Below are positions 44,193-54,876 of a DNA stretch of 64,000 bases, piece by piece. The stretch's first letter is position 1. Each line of letters begins with the position of its first letter. A model generated the notes under the pieces. That model was not told where the DNA came from. It searched no databases and saw only the letters and a program-made list of their open reading frames with translations. The translations under genes and the position numbers were made by a program. Source of the stretch: Saccharum officinarum (Eukaryota > Streptophyta > Magnoliopsida > Poales > Poaceae). The stretch is taken from contig CM036221.1 in NCBI GenBank assembly GCA_020631735.1, positions 11,885,381 to 11,949,380 on the forward strand, read 5' to 3'.

Positions 44193-44936
44193 ACTGTTTA
44201 TCCGAAATATATACTTCATTTTAGGCCTAAATATTTGTTGTATAAAAGGCTCTTTGGTCCGGATTATTGGGATTTATATGATCTATGACCAAGTGGCGTG
44301 TCTGCGCGTGGTGTACAAATGCCATGAGGGGGCACACGATGTTTGGCTATTGCAAAATAAAACTGCATAAAAAACTCCTACAAATGGCATGAAGAGCTAT
44401 TCATTCTTGGCTAATGCAAACTAAAATGCCTGAAGAACTCAGAAATGGCATGAAGACCTCACAATTCTTGTGTATTGCAAACTAAAATAGAAGAAAAGTA
44501 TGCATGACTACAAGGAAGTGTTGCAACCCTACAAGAAATATATATGTTGGTATAAGAGATGAAGCGGCTAGCAACGGATATTGCTATGTGTTCTTGTGTG
44601 TTTCCTAGGAAATCTTTGGGTGGCCAATTGAGTTATTTATTTTGAGATATTAAAGTAGACCAAATTTTTGATGAAAAAGGAGATGAGTCGGAGCTAAAAT
44701 TTTTTGCTTTCCTTCATGTTTCTAAGAAGTAGGCACAGAGTGCATCCTTTTTGGAGACTTTTCTTCTTGCTTCCAAATTTGTGTTTCCAAACAGAAAGGA
44801 CATTCGGTCATCCACTGCCATAGCTTTTGGGCCTTCCAAAGAGAAGAGTTACCACGGCCTACTCCATTAACAAATCCTAATTGTTGAGCTCTAAAAATAA
44901 AAAAGCCACCCTCCTCTGCTAGTCACTCCAAACCCT

Positions 44937-45195
44937 AGCATCGTCATGGCTCCTTGCCAAGGAGCTGCTCAATCCGACCCTAGCACCGTCGCTATTCCTT
45001 TGGCAGGAAGCTGCTCAATCGCATGCTGGTCATCCATCATAACCAAGGAGCTGCTCATCAATGGCCAGAAGACGGTCGTCGGGAGTTGCTCAATTGGCCA
45101 CTTGGCCTCAATCATCGCCAAGAAGCTACTCAAGGCCAGAAGGTGGTTGTTGGGAGCTGCTCGGTGGCCACAAGGTGGTCGCACAACACTAAGAG
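44937..45195 (+). pseudogene. RPL13a 5' fragment with internal repeats
   Basis: The leader-like AAACCCTAGC precedes an ATG at 44946. The text then repeats the word AAGGAGCTGCTCAAT and variants about five times. Two segments encode [13 protein letters not shown] and ASIIAKKLL, matching the [17 protein letters not shown] region of uL13. The gene end is missing and the order is scrambled. An 88-codon frame stays open (44946-45212) but would not make uL13. Confidence 0.7.
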
Positions 45196-45200
45196 TAGAG

Positions 45201-46529
45201 AGCAGTTATTAAAAAATAACCAGTACTTTCCTAGGCTTAATTGTAAACTCTCGAACGATGCTCGTATATAATTACTAGCTAAATTCCCATGCATTGCAAT
45301 GGAACAAATAAGGTCATGATAATGTAAATATGAACATGTATTTAACTACTACCCAAAAAACGACACTCGCAACATCATTATATAAGTCTTTATGAAAAAT
45401 GAATAATTATAGTATTCAAGTTTTGATGTCCAGCTCGCTTACTCGGCACCAGCCTCTACACCATCCAACATTGCCCATAGTCAAAGGTAGTTTTGCCAGC
45501 TTACTGCCTTGCACCTCCTCGAAAACCGTCGCTACCGACCAGTCGAATGCGATCCTCGTGCCGACCCCTCCCCAGCCCCCATCCCCCCCCTTCCGCACTC
45601 GTACGTACGAGCAGATTGACGCCCCACACTCGTTTTCAGCCCAGTCGGCCCAGGTAAGTCAATTTTTATTTTTTTCTATTTCTTGTTTCCTCTTTCTTTT
45701 TCTTTCCTTTCTACTATTTATTTTTCCTTTTTATTTTCTCTTTTATTTTTGTTTTGTTATATTATTGTTGTCATATTTTATTCTTTTTTATTTTTCTTTC
45801 TTTTCGTCTTTTATTCTTTTTCTTTTCTTTTCTTCTATTTCTATTTTCCTTTTCTTTCTTTTTTCTTTTCTTTCTTGGTGGTCTTTTTATTATTCTTTTT
45901 GTTTCCTTTTTCTATCTTCATTTTTATTATATGTTTTCCTTTTCTTTTTTTCTTTCCTTTCATTCATTTATTTTCCTTTTCTTTTTTTCTATTTATAATT
46001 TTATGTTTCAATTTTTTATTTACAGGTACATGCGATGTTTGTGTAGTATATGTATAATGTTTTATGATGTATTTTTTTTATGTCCGTGAGTACAAAGGTG
46101 ATGGTATATGATGTATTTTGTGATGTTCAGTAAGCATATACATTGATGTTCTATGATATATTTTTATGATGTTTGGTGGCATTTTTTCTTCTTTTTATTT
46201 GACTCTAATTAATTACTTCACTAATTTTATTAATTTATTTTACATTTTTTGATATTTTGTAATGTTCAAGTAGTATAAATATGATGTCCTATGCTATGTG
46301 ATGTTCGTGTAGTGTTAATGTGATGTTCTACGATGTATTTGTGACGTTCGGTAGTATATATATTGATGTTTTAGGATATTTTTTATGTTTTTTTTTATTT
46401 TTTTACACTTTATGTATATATAATGTTCACTTAGTTTACATATGATGTTCTATGATATTTTTTGTGATGTTCGTGTTGTGTTAATGTGCGGTTCTACGAT
46501 GTTTTATGATATTCCTTAGTATATACTAC
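45201..46529. repeat. Low-complexity region: pyrimidine tract then degenerate ATGTTC repeats
   Basis: Positions 45661-46012 are almost pure pyrimidine on the plus strand (TTTTCTTTCC words). Positions 46020-46500 consist of degenerate tandem units such as GATGTTCTATGATGTATTT. Frames encoding poly-Phe/Leu here are artefacts. 45400-45650 is GC-richer with no recognised family. Confidence 0.75.
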
Positions 46530-46663
46530 TCCGTCTAAAAAAAAAGAGTCACTATGAGAGTCATGCTAGTCAAACTTCCTCAACTTTGATTAGGTTTATA
46601 AAAAAACACGTGCAACATTTATATCTCCAAAAAAGTATATTATGAAAGTATACTCAATGATCT
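46530..46663. mobile_element. Truncated Stowaway-like MITE, cut by the LTR insertion
   Basis: It starts TACTCCGTCTAAAAAAAAAG, a Stowaway-type end. No opposite end is found before the LTR begins at 46664. Confidence 0.45.
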
Positions 46664-48270
46664 TGAAAGCATCTAGGCCCCGAGGTTTGGTTTCGGCAAT
46701 TGATGACAACGCTTTATTACCATGACTAACGTGTGTTTTGCAGAAACTTTGGTAAGTTAGGTCATGGAGGTTTTAACTGCTTTGGGCACCATGGTATTCA
46801 TGCCCCTTGATGGAAATCGTTTCGGTTTTCAAAAGAGTGACGTCAAGATTAAGGACGGTTAGTTCCGGATGTCGAGGTGTTGAGATACATTTGGAATAAT
46901 CGTTAGGATCTTCATTTTTCTCTTTTGGCCGTACTATAAAGGGGGGCATGAGCGGGTAGCTTGACCTAGGCGAGTCCTACATTTAGGTGTGGTGCACACT
47001 TGTTAAACTTAGCGCTAGGCAGCTCTAGAATAGCTCAAAGTTCAGTTGGAAGCAACTTGGTTCAAGTTGTGACACGTTTCGGAGAGTTTCGGGTCGTTTT
47101 CCCATGACCGGACGCGGTCCTCGGCATGACCGGACGCGTCCAGTCAGTACAGTTCTGCGGCTAGGGTTTCAGCTCTGACGACCAGACGCGGTCCTTGCGA
47201 GGACCGGACGCGGTGGTCAGAAGTCGACACGTGTCACTTGAGGGAAACACCCGATCGGACACGACCTGGGTGTGATCGGCGCGTCCGGTCACAGTCCAGT
47301 AAGGTCCAGAGACGACCGGATGCGTCCGGTCATCACCGATCGGACGCGGTCGCGCGTCCGGTGCGAGTACAGTATGCTCCCTGCACGATCGGACGCGTCC
47401 GGTTGCCCCTGACCGGTGCGTCCGGTCACTCAGTTGATTTTCGGATTTCGACCGTTACGAGCGACCGGCGCGTCCGGTCAGTTCAACCGGCGCGTCCGGT
47501 CAGCCCGTGTTTTGCTGAGTCAGCGGGTAACGGTTCGTTTTGTCTGTGGGGTGTATAAATACATCCCCACCACCTCTTTTAGAGGTCTCTTGCTCATTTG
47601 ATCAACTGAAAAACACCTTTGGAGTGCAAGGGAGTGCAAGAGCACTAGTGAGGATAGAGATTTGAGAATCAAAGCTTGAGAGTTCCTCACTAGCGATTAG
47701 AGAGTAGCAAGTGTGCATCCACCTTCTCATTTGGGCTCGTAGTGGTCAAGTGAGAGTTCTAGCTTGTTACTCTTGGTGATCGCCATCACCTAGACGGCGT
47801 GGTGGTGATTGGGAGTTCGGTGATCATCCGGCGGAGCTTGTGGATGACCCAACTCATCTTGTGAGCGGTTTTGGGTGATTCACCGCGACGGAGTGTTGAA
47901 GAATCAACCCGTAGAGAGCACTTGATCCTTGCGCGAATCAAGGGGGAGCTACACCCTTGCGCGGGTGCTCCAACGAGGACTAGTGGGGAGTGGCGACTCT
48001 CCGATACCTCGAAAAAACATTGCCGTGTTCTTTGCCCCTTTACATTCAAGCATTTACATTCTCGTATTTACTTTCATTGCTTGTTTTACATTCCTAGATT
48101 TGCCATGCTAGACTAGGATTTGAACTAGGGTGCAAAACTTTGTATCGGTAGACTCTCTAGGAACACAAGTAGACACTAGGGGTGAATTCCGGCTTGTAGG
48201 ATTTAATTCTTGCATTTAATTTTTAGAAAAGCCCAATTCACCCCCCCTCTTGGGCATCTTGATCCTTTCA
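46664..48270 (+). repeat. 5' LTR, 1607 bp, with clustered CGGACGCG/CGTCCGG motifs
   Basis: It begins TGAAAGCATC and ends GATCCTTTCA, so TGAAAG and CTTTCA are inverted. The U3 part (47100-47510) holds about a dozen GACCGGACGCG or CGCGTCCGGTC words. A TATA box TATAAATAC is at 47554-47562. The 5 bases before it are GATCT; no matching right flank exists. Confidence 0.85.
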
Positions 48271-50578
48271 ATTGGTATCAGAGCCATGTTGCTCTTTTTT
48301 TTAGGCTTTACCGCCTAGAGCAAGATGTCTAACGGGGAAGGACCACCTCCCACCTTTGAGGGGGATGATTTTCCATATTGGAAAATTCGCATGGAGGCGT
48401 ATCTCGAAGCCATAGATGTTGGATGTCTTAGAGCCGCAACCCAAGGGCTTCCCGCTATCAAGGATCCCGCAAACCCCATTGGTGACGAGGAGAAGTACGA
48501 CCGGTGGAATGCAAAGGCTAAAAATGCACTCTACCGGGGCTTAGGCAAAGATATCTTCAATCGTGTGCGTAATGCAAAGAACGCTCATGAATTGTGGGAA
48601 AATCTTTGTGCTCTCCATGAGGGAACTAAGAGTGAGCGTGAGGAACGCTATCACATAGCTTTAAAGAAAATTAATTCTTTTGAGATGCTTCCCAAAGAAA
48701 GTGCTAATGACATATACACTCGCTTGAATGTTCTTGTAGAGGACCTCAATGCTCTTGGGCTCACTAAAATGAGCCAATCAGATGTTGCAAGGAAGATCTT
48801 GAGTGTGCTTCCCGTTGAGAAGTATGGTCACATTGTCACGGTGCTTCACCAAAGTGATCTTTCCACCGCAACACCGACTCAAGTATTAGGGAAAATCAAT
48901 GCTCATGAGATGTACATGCATATCACTCCGGATGAGGGCTCATCATCTTCCAAGAAGAGAGACTTGGCCTTCAAAGCTAGTCATGACAAGAAGAAGAAGA
49001 AGGGCCAAGCCATGATGGTGCAAGAAAGCTCAAGTGAAAGTGATGTTGATGATGAATCACTTGCACTCATGGTGAGAAAGACCACCAAGATGCTAAAGAA
49101 GCTCAACAAGAGTGGCATCAAGTTCGATGGCAAGAAGAAGAAATTCTTCACAAGTAGCAAGAGAAAGCCAATCTCGGAGATGGATTGCTACAATTGTGGT
49201 GAACTTGGCCACCTAGCTCATCAATGCCCTAGACCACCAAAAGACAAGTACAAGAACAAGAACAAGGGCAAGAAAAATGATTCAAGTGATGAAGAAGAAG
49301 AGAAGAAGAAGAACAAGCCATACAAGAAGAAGGATGGCAAGAAGAAGGAGTTCCACAAGAAGAAGAAGGGAGGAAAGGCATACATTGTTGGTGATTGGCT
49401 CACCGACATTGAATCATCTTGTGAGTCCTCCGAAGATGAGAGCGATGATGAGAAAGAGAAGGTTGCCGCATTTGTGATGGGGCCATCATCTTCACCGATA
49501 TCTTCATCACCACCTTCACCGCCTCCTTCACCATCATCGTCCACTACTCACCTATGCCTTATGGCCAAGGGTGAACGAAAGGTACAAAACCATGATAGTG
49601 ATGATAATGATGATAGTGATAGTGATGATGAATATGACGCACCTTCTTATGATGAACTTGTAAAATTGCTAAACAAATACACTAAAATCATAAGAAGGAC
49701 TAGAAATGAAAATGATGATCTTCAAAATGAAAATGAATCACTCTCATCCAAGCTTGAAAATATTCAAAAGACTAGTGGTGAGCTTAGAGTTCAAAATGAA
49801 GTGATGTCTTCCACTCTCAAGGAGCTCAAAACCTCTTATAAAGAGCTTAAAGATCAACATGATAAACTTGAGAAGAAGCATGATGAGCTCATCACTAGAC
49901 ATAATTCTCTAAAGGACAAATACACCACATTAAAAATTGACTATGATAGTCTTGTGGTTGCTAATGAACTTGCTCTTGAGACACATGATGCTACTAACTA
50001 TGTTGTTAAGTGTGATATAGCTACATCATGTGATGATTTGATCATTGAAAGCATTGAGCAAGGTTCTAGTAGCAAAGGCAAGAGTGTGGTTGAGTCAAGC
50101 AACTATGATGATTATGCCAAGATCAAGTGTGAGAATGAGAAGCTTGCAAATGAGAATAAGAAGCTAAAAGGTTTGATGGCTCTTGAGAAGCAACCAACAA
50201 ATGAGTCACTCATTGAAGAAAACAAAAAGCTCAAGCAAGAAAAAGAGCATCTCAAGACCGGCCTAAGCAAGTTCACAAGAGGCCAACATTTGCAAAGTGA
50301 GCTCCTCATGAACACCGTAATGAAGATGGATAGAAGTGGTATTGGGTACTTGGCAAATCAAGAGAAGAAAGCAAAAGCTCAACAACAACAAAGCAAGTCA
50401 AAGCCCAAGCCAAAGAGATGTGTTGAGTGTGGTCAAGAAGGTCACTTTGCTCATGAATGCAAAACTCCACCACCACAACCCTTGCCTAAGCATGCTAGAC
50501 CTTTCGCCTTCAATGCTCATTATATGCTAAGAAAAGATTCAAATGGAAAGATGAAAGTCATGTTTTTGGGTCCCCCAA
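46664..50578 (+). mobile_element. SIRE/Maximus-like Ty1/copia element, 5' part only
   Basis: A long LTR (46664-48270), a primer-binding site complementary to initiator tRNA-Met (TTGGTATCAGAGCC at 48272-48285) and a long gag follow in order. Similarity to a continuing polyprotein stops at about 50578. No protease, integrase, RT or 3' LTR is seen, so the copy is a truncated relic. Confidence 0.85.
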
Positions 50579-50682
50579 ACAACACCGCGATGTGGATGCG
50601 GAGGCCTTGCATGGAAGAGGTCGTCGTAGACGAGTACTCTATGTACCGGCTCCGGCTGCAATGCAGCATCCTGCAGGCCTGA
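48325..50682 (+). CDS. SIRE-like copia Gag (785 codons, 3' end chimeric)
   Basis: The N-terminus (FEGDDFPYWKIRMEAYL) and residues up to about 200 match the UBN2-type Gag of plant copia elements. A CCHC knuckle CYNCGELGHLAHQC starts at residue 288 and a second, CVECGQEGHFAHEC, at 699. Between them are Lys-rich, acidic and Ser/Pro-rich segments and a long coiled coil (about 455-560 and 600-660). After residue about 750 the frame runs into unrelated DNA, so the last 35 codons are accidental. In the active family this protein forms the particle. Confidence 0.85.
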   Translation: MSNGEGPPPTFEGDDFPYWKIRMEAYLEAIDVGCLRAATQGLPAIKDPANPIGDEEKYDRWNAKAKNALYRGLGKDIFNRVRNAKNAHELWENLCALHEGTKSEREERYHIALKKINSFEMLPKESANDIYTRLNVLVEDLNALGLTKMSQSDVARKILSVLPVEKYGHIVTVLHQSDLSTATPTQVLGKINAHEMYMHITPDEGSSSSKKRDLAFKASHDKKKKKGQAMMVQESSSESDVDDESLALMVRKTTKMLKKLNKSGIKFDGKKKKFFTSSKRKPISEMDCYNCGELGHLAHQCPRPPKDKYKNKNKGKKNDSSDEEEEKKKNKPYKKKDGKKKEFHKKKKGGKAYIVGDWLTDIESSCESSEDESDDEKEKVAAFVMGPSSSPISSSPPSPPPSPSSSTTHLCLMAKGERKVQNHDSDDNDDSDSDDEYDAPSYDELVKLLNKYTKIIRRTRNENDDLQNENESLSSKLENIQKTSGELRVQNEVMSSTLKELKTSYKELKDQHDKLEKKHDELITRHNSLKDKYTTLKIDYDSLVVANELALETHDATNYVVKCDIATSCDDLIIESIEQGSSSKGKSVVESSNYDDYAKIKCENEKLANENKKLKGLMALEKQPTNESLIEENKKLKQEKEHLKTGLSKFTRGQHLQSELLMNTVMKMDRSGIGYLANQEKKAKAQQQQSKSKPKPKRCVECGQEGHFAHECKTPPPQPLPKHARPFAFNAHYMLRKDSNGKMKVMFLGPPNNTAMWMRRPCMEEVVVDEYSMYRLRLQCSILQA

Positions 50683-51880
50683 ACGCTGAAAGCCCTGAAA
50701 CGTGCAGAAATGAAGATTCGCCGCTGGGGATGAACGGCGACGTGCGGCGAGGGTTTGTTCGCCACTAGGCTGGTGGTAGGAAAGGGACGGCGACAGCCGG
50801 GGCCATCGCCGAGTTCACATCCGGACCGGCTGATTGGAGGCGGGGATAGGTGGAGGTCTTAGCACCGTATTAAGGTCGGGCCTCAAGTACAGGAGCTAGG
50901 AGTCTAAGTTTGGACGGGGACCTGGAAACTCGTGACAGGAGGAGAACGGGTTGGTCTTGCTTGTGCGTGGGGTACAAGCGAGGCGTGTGTTTTTCGGGGT
51001 ACCCAGCTGGGCATATTGATTCGCGAATCACCGTTTCTGCGTGACGGTATGGCTTGACTACGCTCTGGCATCGTAGTAAGAACTGACAGTTGAAAGATGA
51101 AGAAATGATTCCTTTTGCTCAACCCTTGCTTGATTATAGCCTAGATGCTTACATAGAAGGTTGGATAAGAAACGAAATACGGCTATTAAAAGTAAGAAAT
51201 TAAGGACACACTCTTAGCGCTGCTTCTCGCAAACAAGAACCCACAAGCTAGAAAGCCTTGCATAATCCTTGGAGTCTTTTTACTTCCTCCTGACGGGTAA
51301 GTCTTGCGGAGTATAATTGAGTACTCAGGGTTTGTTCTACCCTGTTGCAGGTGACATGTGCTGATGAGCTGACACTTGTGTGTGAAAACCTCCTGGTGGG
51401 CTCAGCGAGGATTTTCTTTGCGATGCGGAGTAGAGCTATTTATTAAAACTCTCACTAAAAGTTTTACAAGGAAAATACTTTTAACTTGTTATCATTTTAT
51501 GCATTTAAACATTCTTCAGGTTAATGTTAACTTGTCACCAAATGGTTTCATTTCCGCTGAGCTCTGATAATGTTTTATATTCCGCTGTTATAACTACATA
51601 ATGAATTACTTTGATATTGTACTAAAAGTGATGTAAGAAATAGTAAGGATGTTGTAAGCTTTACTCTCTCATTTGTGATCCTGATGTAAAAATATGGATC
51701 TTCGAGTTCTCCCTTGCGGTGTGCTCGACGGAATCGCGTAGTTTAGTGTTCTCTTTTGGGTACTTAGTGTCTAATGGAATAATGGAAGACAAGTACTCTT
51801 GGGAGATCATTAGATTAGACGATTCTGCCACAGTATGCACATGTTCCTTCAATTTTATTATGTTCCTTTCTTCCTGTGCT
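50579..51880 (+). mobile_element. Probable Ty3/gypsy LTR remnant (Tekay/Del-like)
   Basis: Sequences such as GGGCCTCAAGTACAGGAGCT, GGGTACCCAGCTGGGCATAT, ATCGTAGTAAGAA and TCTTGCGGAGTATAATTGAG with AGTACTCAGGGTTTGTT resemble LTRs of grass gypsy elements as I know them. No coding domain or clean LTR ends are visible. The call rests on resemblance only. Confidence 0.45.
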
Positions 51881-52009
51881 CAGTGAATTATAGGGGCGAT
51901 TGCGGGTTATGAGAACAGAAGTAGACCTGCTAATGGGTGAAAAGCAACCCCATTTTCATCCCGCTCCATAGTAAAAGGCTCCACCTTCCTAATCCATTTC
52001 AAGGCACCC

Positions 52010-52064
52010 CGATCGGGCGCATGCCGAGCCCGAAGGCCATCAAGCTGAAGGTGCTTGATGTGTG
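52010..52064 (+). pseudogene. ABCG 3' fragment, second copy
   Basis: GGCACCCCGATCGGGCGCAT and AGCTGAAGGTGCTTGATG match ABCG codons for GTPIGRM...KLKVLD. It has the same 6-base insertion (AGCCCG) as the fragment at 44130, so both descend from one truncated ancestor. Confidence 0.85.
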
Positions 52065-53249
52065 TAACTTTTTTCAGAAATATATACTCGATTTTAGGCC
52101 TAAATGTTTGTCGTAAAAAGGCTCTTTCCCTCTTAATTTGGTCTGAATTATTGGGATTTATATGATCTATGACTATGTGGCATGTCCGCATGTGGTGTAC
52201 ATCCATGATTCCGTTTGAGTGTGCCTAGTGCTCGGTAGCATACAAGCAGTGGTACTGTTTTCAACATCATATACTGAAGCAGTGGTACTCGTAGAAATGG
52301 CATTCCCCCGACGACCGAATTGCCGTGCTCTTCCATGAGACGTTCAAGGAACCGGTCGATTCCCCCACTCGCGAGACGATGCGCGAGCTGATGTTCCCCT
52401 CGCCCTGCGAGAGGTCTTCGAGGAGGCCTGGCGCTGCTCATAGCTCCAGCTAGCTACGACGGCACTCCGACTGTCACAAAATTAGTTCTTAGTTAGTACA
52501 ACTCTCGTACCACACCGTTTGCGGTGATTCATGTGGATAGTTACTCTGTGATGCGGAATGGTGTCTCCCCGTGTTCGCTCTCGGAGCATGTAAACTTTCC
52601 CACTTCCACTTAGTGTAACACGTGCCAATGCGCGTTTTTGAAAAAAAAAATGCCTGAAGAACTCAGAAATGGCATGATTCTAAAAAAAGAACACTCAGAA
52701 ATGGCATGAAGAGCTCATGATTCTTGGCTATTGCAAATTAAAATAGAAGAAAAGTATGCACGACTACAACGAAGTGTTGCAACCCTACAAGATATATATA
52801 CGTTGGTAAGAGATGAAGCGGCTAGCAATGCGATATTGCTACACGTTCTGGCGTGTCTCCTATGATTTTTTTTTCCAATTGAGTTATTTATTCTGAGATA
52901 TTGAAGTAGACCAAATTTAATGTAAAAGGGAGCATGAGTTGGAATTAAAAAAATTGCTTTTCTTCATGTTTCTAAGAAATCGTCAGGGAGTGCATCTTCT
53001 TTTGAGGTTTTTTTTATGTGTTTCCAAATTTGAGTCTTTCTTTTTTAATTACCTGAGTTTGAGGCTTTGAGCATGTATCTATATCAGAAAAAAGATGGAA
53101 ATAAAGGACATTCAGTCATCCACCGCGATAGCCGAAGCGGTTGTTGGGCCTTCCGAAGAAAACAGTTCACACGGTCTCTTCTATTAACAAATACTAATTG
53201 TTGAGCTTTATAAACAAGAAATTGTCGTCGCCTCACAGCTAAGGACGTA

Positions 53250-53392
53250 ATGGTGCCCGTCTCAGGCGTGTGGCGCCACCACATGCTCAGCTGCCTATCC
53301 TCAATCATTGCCCGTCAAAGAGCTGCAGAAGGTGGTCGACGTTCGCTGCGAGGAGATATCGCCAAGGAGCTACTCAAAACCATAACTTTTTT
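53250..53392 (+). pseudogene. RPL13a 5' fragment, second copy
   Basis: ATGGTGCCCGTCTCAGGCGT, then CGCCACCACATGCTCAG, TCAATCATTGCCC and CGCTGCGAGGAGATATCGCC align with RPL13a exon 1 with short deletions, one removing about eight codons after the start. The fragment ends before codon 50, so no functional protein. Confidence 0.85.
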
Positions 53393-53470
53393 GTTTTTAG
53401 TTTTAAGCAAAAAAAAAGTAGAAAAAGATGTAGTAAGGGGAAATCAACAAGCGCATGCGCAACATGACAT

Positions 53471-54780
53471 AGTAAGGGTGGAGGAATGAAATGGAAACTT
53501 TGTTTAAGCATCTTAAAGATGAATCTACCAAATATGTACACAAATGTGCCACGATAATACCAAGAACCAAAAAACCAAATATGTCAATCTAAGAACATCC
53601 AGGGGTTTGGGATAGCACACAAGAGACTAAAAACCGAGAGAGGAAGGTAGAGAGCGACGAGACTTACCCATTAGAAGTAGGATGCTCCGTTGGCACCTTG
53701 GCCGGGGATAGGAGATCGTGACATCGCCAATTTGCCGATGCGAGGACCGAACGACCCGGCGGCACGGCCTCCGCAAGGAGAAGTTCCACGACTCTATTGT
53801 GATCTGGGGAGACGATTTGGCGAAAGACCACCTCTCTTTCTCTCTCTCTCTCTCTCTCTCAATTATTAGGTAATCCGATTAGCCTCCTTCAACTAGAAAA
53901 CTGGATGTTTGCATTCGTCATATTATTGAAACCATTCGATTTACCTCCTTTGACAGTTTTGGATGACATGACACCACATCATTGGTCCTACGTGGCACCA
54001 CATTAGCCATAGGGAGGTAAATGGAACTCTCGAGATAGTTCAGGGAGGTCAACTAGACTTTATAAAAAGTTCTAGAAATATTTTTCAAGAAATGTATCCA
54101 AATATTCTTTTCTAGAATAAATATACATTTAAAATAGTAAAATCTGATTTAACATTAGAAAATTTGTTTTTACTCAAAAAATATAAAACTAGTTTTAGAT
54201 TTTTTCCCTAAAATCATGCTCCACCTTTTTATTCCTTGCTTGGAATTATTGGAATCTTATATGATCTCCTAAAATTTAAGAGTAGACCAAATATGAAATG
54301 GAGGACACAAACTAAGACAAATCCTTGCAGACCGCAACATGAATCATCATGCAACTTGTCGTGCAGGACAGCAAAACAAAACATTTCCTCAGCAACAATC
54401 TCTAGCTTAACCATCGAGGCACGCATAGAAAATTCCAAATAAAAAATATAATTTAAGCTCTGATTGCATATTAATAACATGTATCATGTGGTTTAACTTT
54501 TAAACCTATATTTATTTTATAATTTAAGCTCTGATTGCATATTAATAACTTTTTTTTATAAATGTCTAACTTTTTTTTGAGGGGATATAAATGTCTAACT
54601 GACCTTCTAAACTTTTTCCAGGCGATTTCCACCGGGGTGATAGGGTTTCGTGGGAAATAGAAATAGGCCCGGCAGGGGTAGCAGCCACGACTGGGCTAAA
54701 CGAACACGTGTTTTTGCATGGGCCGGTTGGGTCATCGCCGTGAATCAGGCCACAAGCCCGGCCCGACGGAGAAGGGACCA
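53471..54780. other. Spacer with (CT)n microsatellite
   Basis: A (TC)n run lies at about 53833-53861. Around 54240 the text GGAATTATTGGAATCTTATA and GTAGACCAAATATG resembles parts of the ABCG-RPL13a module, suggesting the module's source region. No gene is seen. Confidence 0.5.
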
Positions 54781-54847
54781 ACCGAACAAAGCCTGAATAA
54801 ATAAGGAACCCTCTCCACCCGCCTCCACCAGCCACTCCTAACCCTAG
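54717..54847 (+). promoter_or_regulatory. RPL13a promoter elements (site II, telo-box)
   Basis: TGGGCC (site II type) occurs at about 54719. A telo-box-like TAACCCTAG is at 54839-54847, 30 bases before the ATG. The combination is typical of plant ribosomal protein genes. AATAAATAAGG at about 54796 may act as the TATA region. Confidence 0.6.
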
Positions 54848-54876
54848 CTCCGCCGCCGCCTCACAGTAACGGAGCG

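Larger units (their letters stand above)
44100..45200 (+). repeat. ABCG-RPL13a fragment module, copy 1
   Basis: Matches 52000-53400 in order: an ABCG C-terminal piece, the TATATACT and TTTTAGGCCTAAAT motifs, ATTGGGATTTATATGATCTA, CTCAGAAATGGCATGAAGA, AAGTATGCA, GAGATGAAGCGGCTAGCAA, GGACATTC, TTAACAAAT, TAATTGTTGAGCT, then an RPL13a 5' piece. Noncoding, diverged. Confidence 0.85.
52000..53470 (+). repeat. ABCG-RPL13a fragment module, copy 2
   Basis: Direct-orientation partner of 44100-45200 with the same order of landmarks. Extra bases lie at about 52200-52640 and 53020-53090. The part from 52280 to 52450 encodes nothing recognised. Confidence 0.85.

Noticed and set aside
45661..46089. Phe/Leu-rich frames that look like membrane proteins
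   Set aside because: Translation of a simple pyrimidine tract.
52148..52441. 97-codon minus-strand frame in module copy 2
   Set aside because: No counterpart in module copy 1 and no recognised domain.
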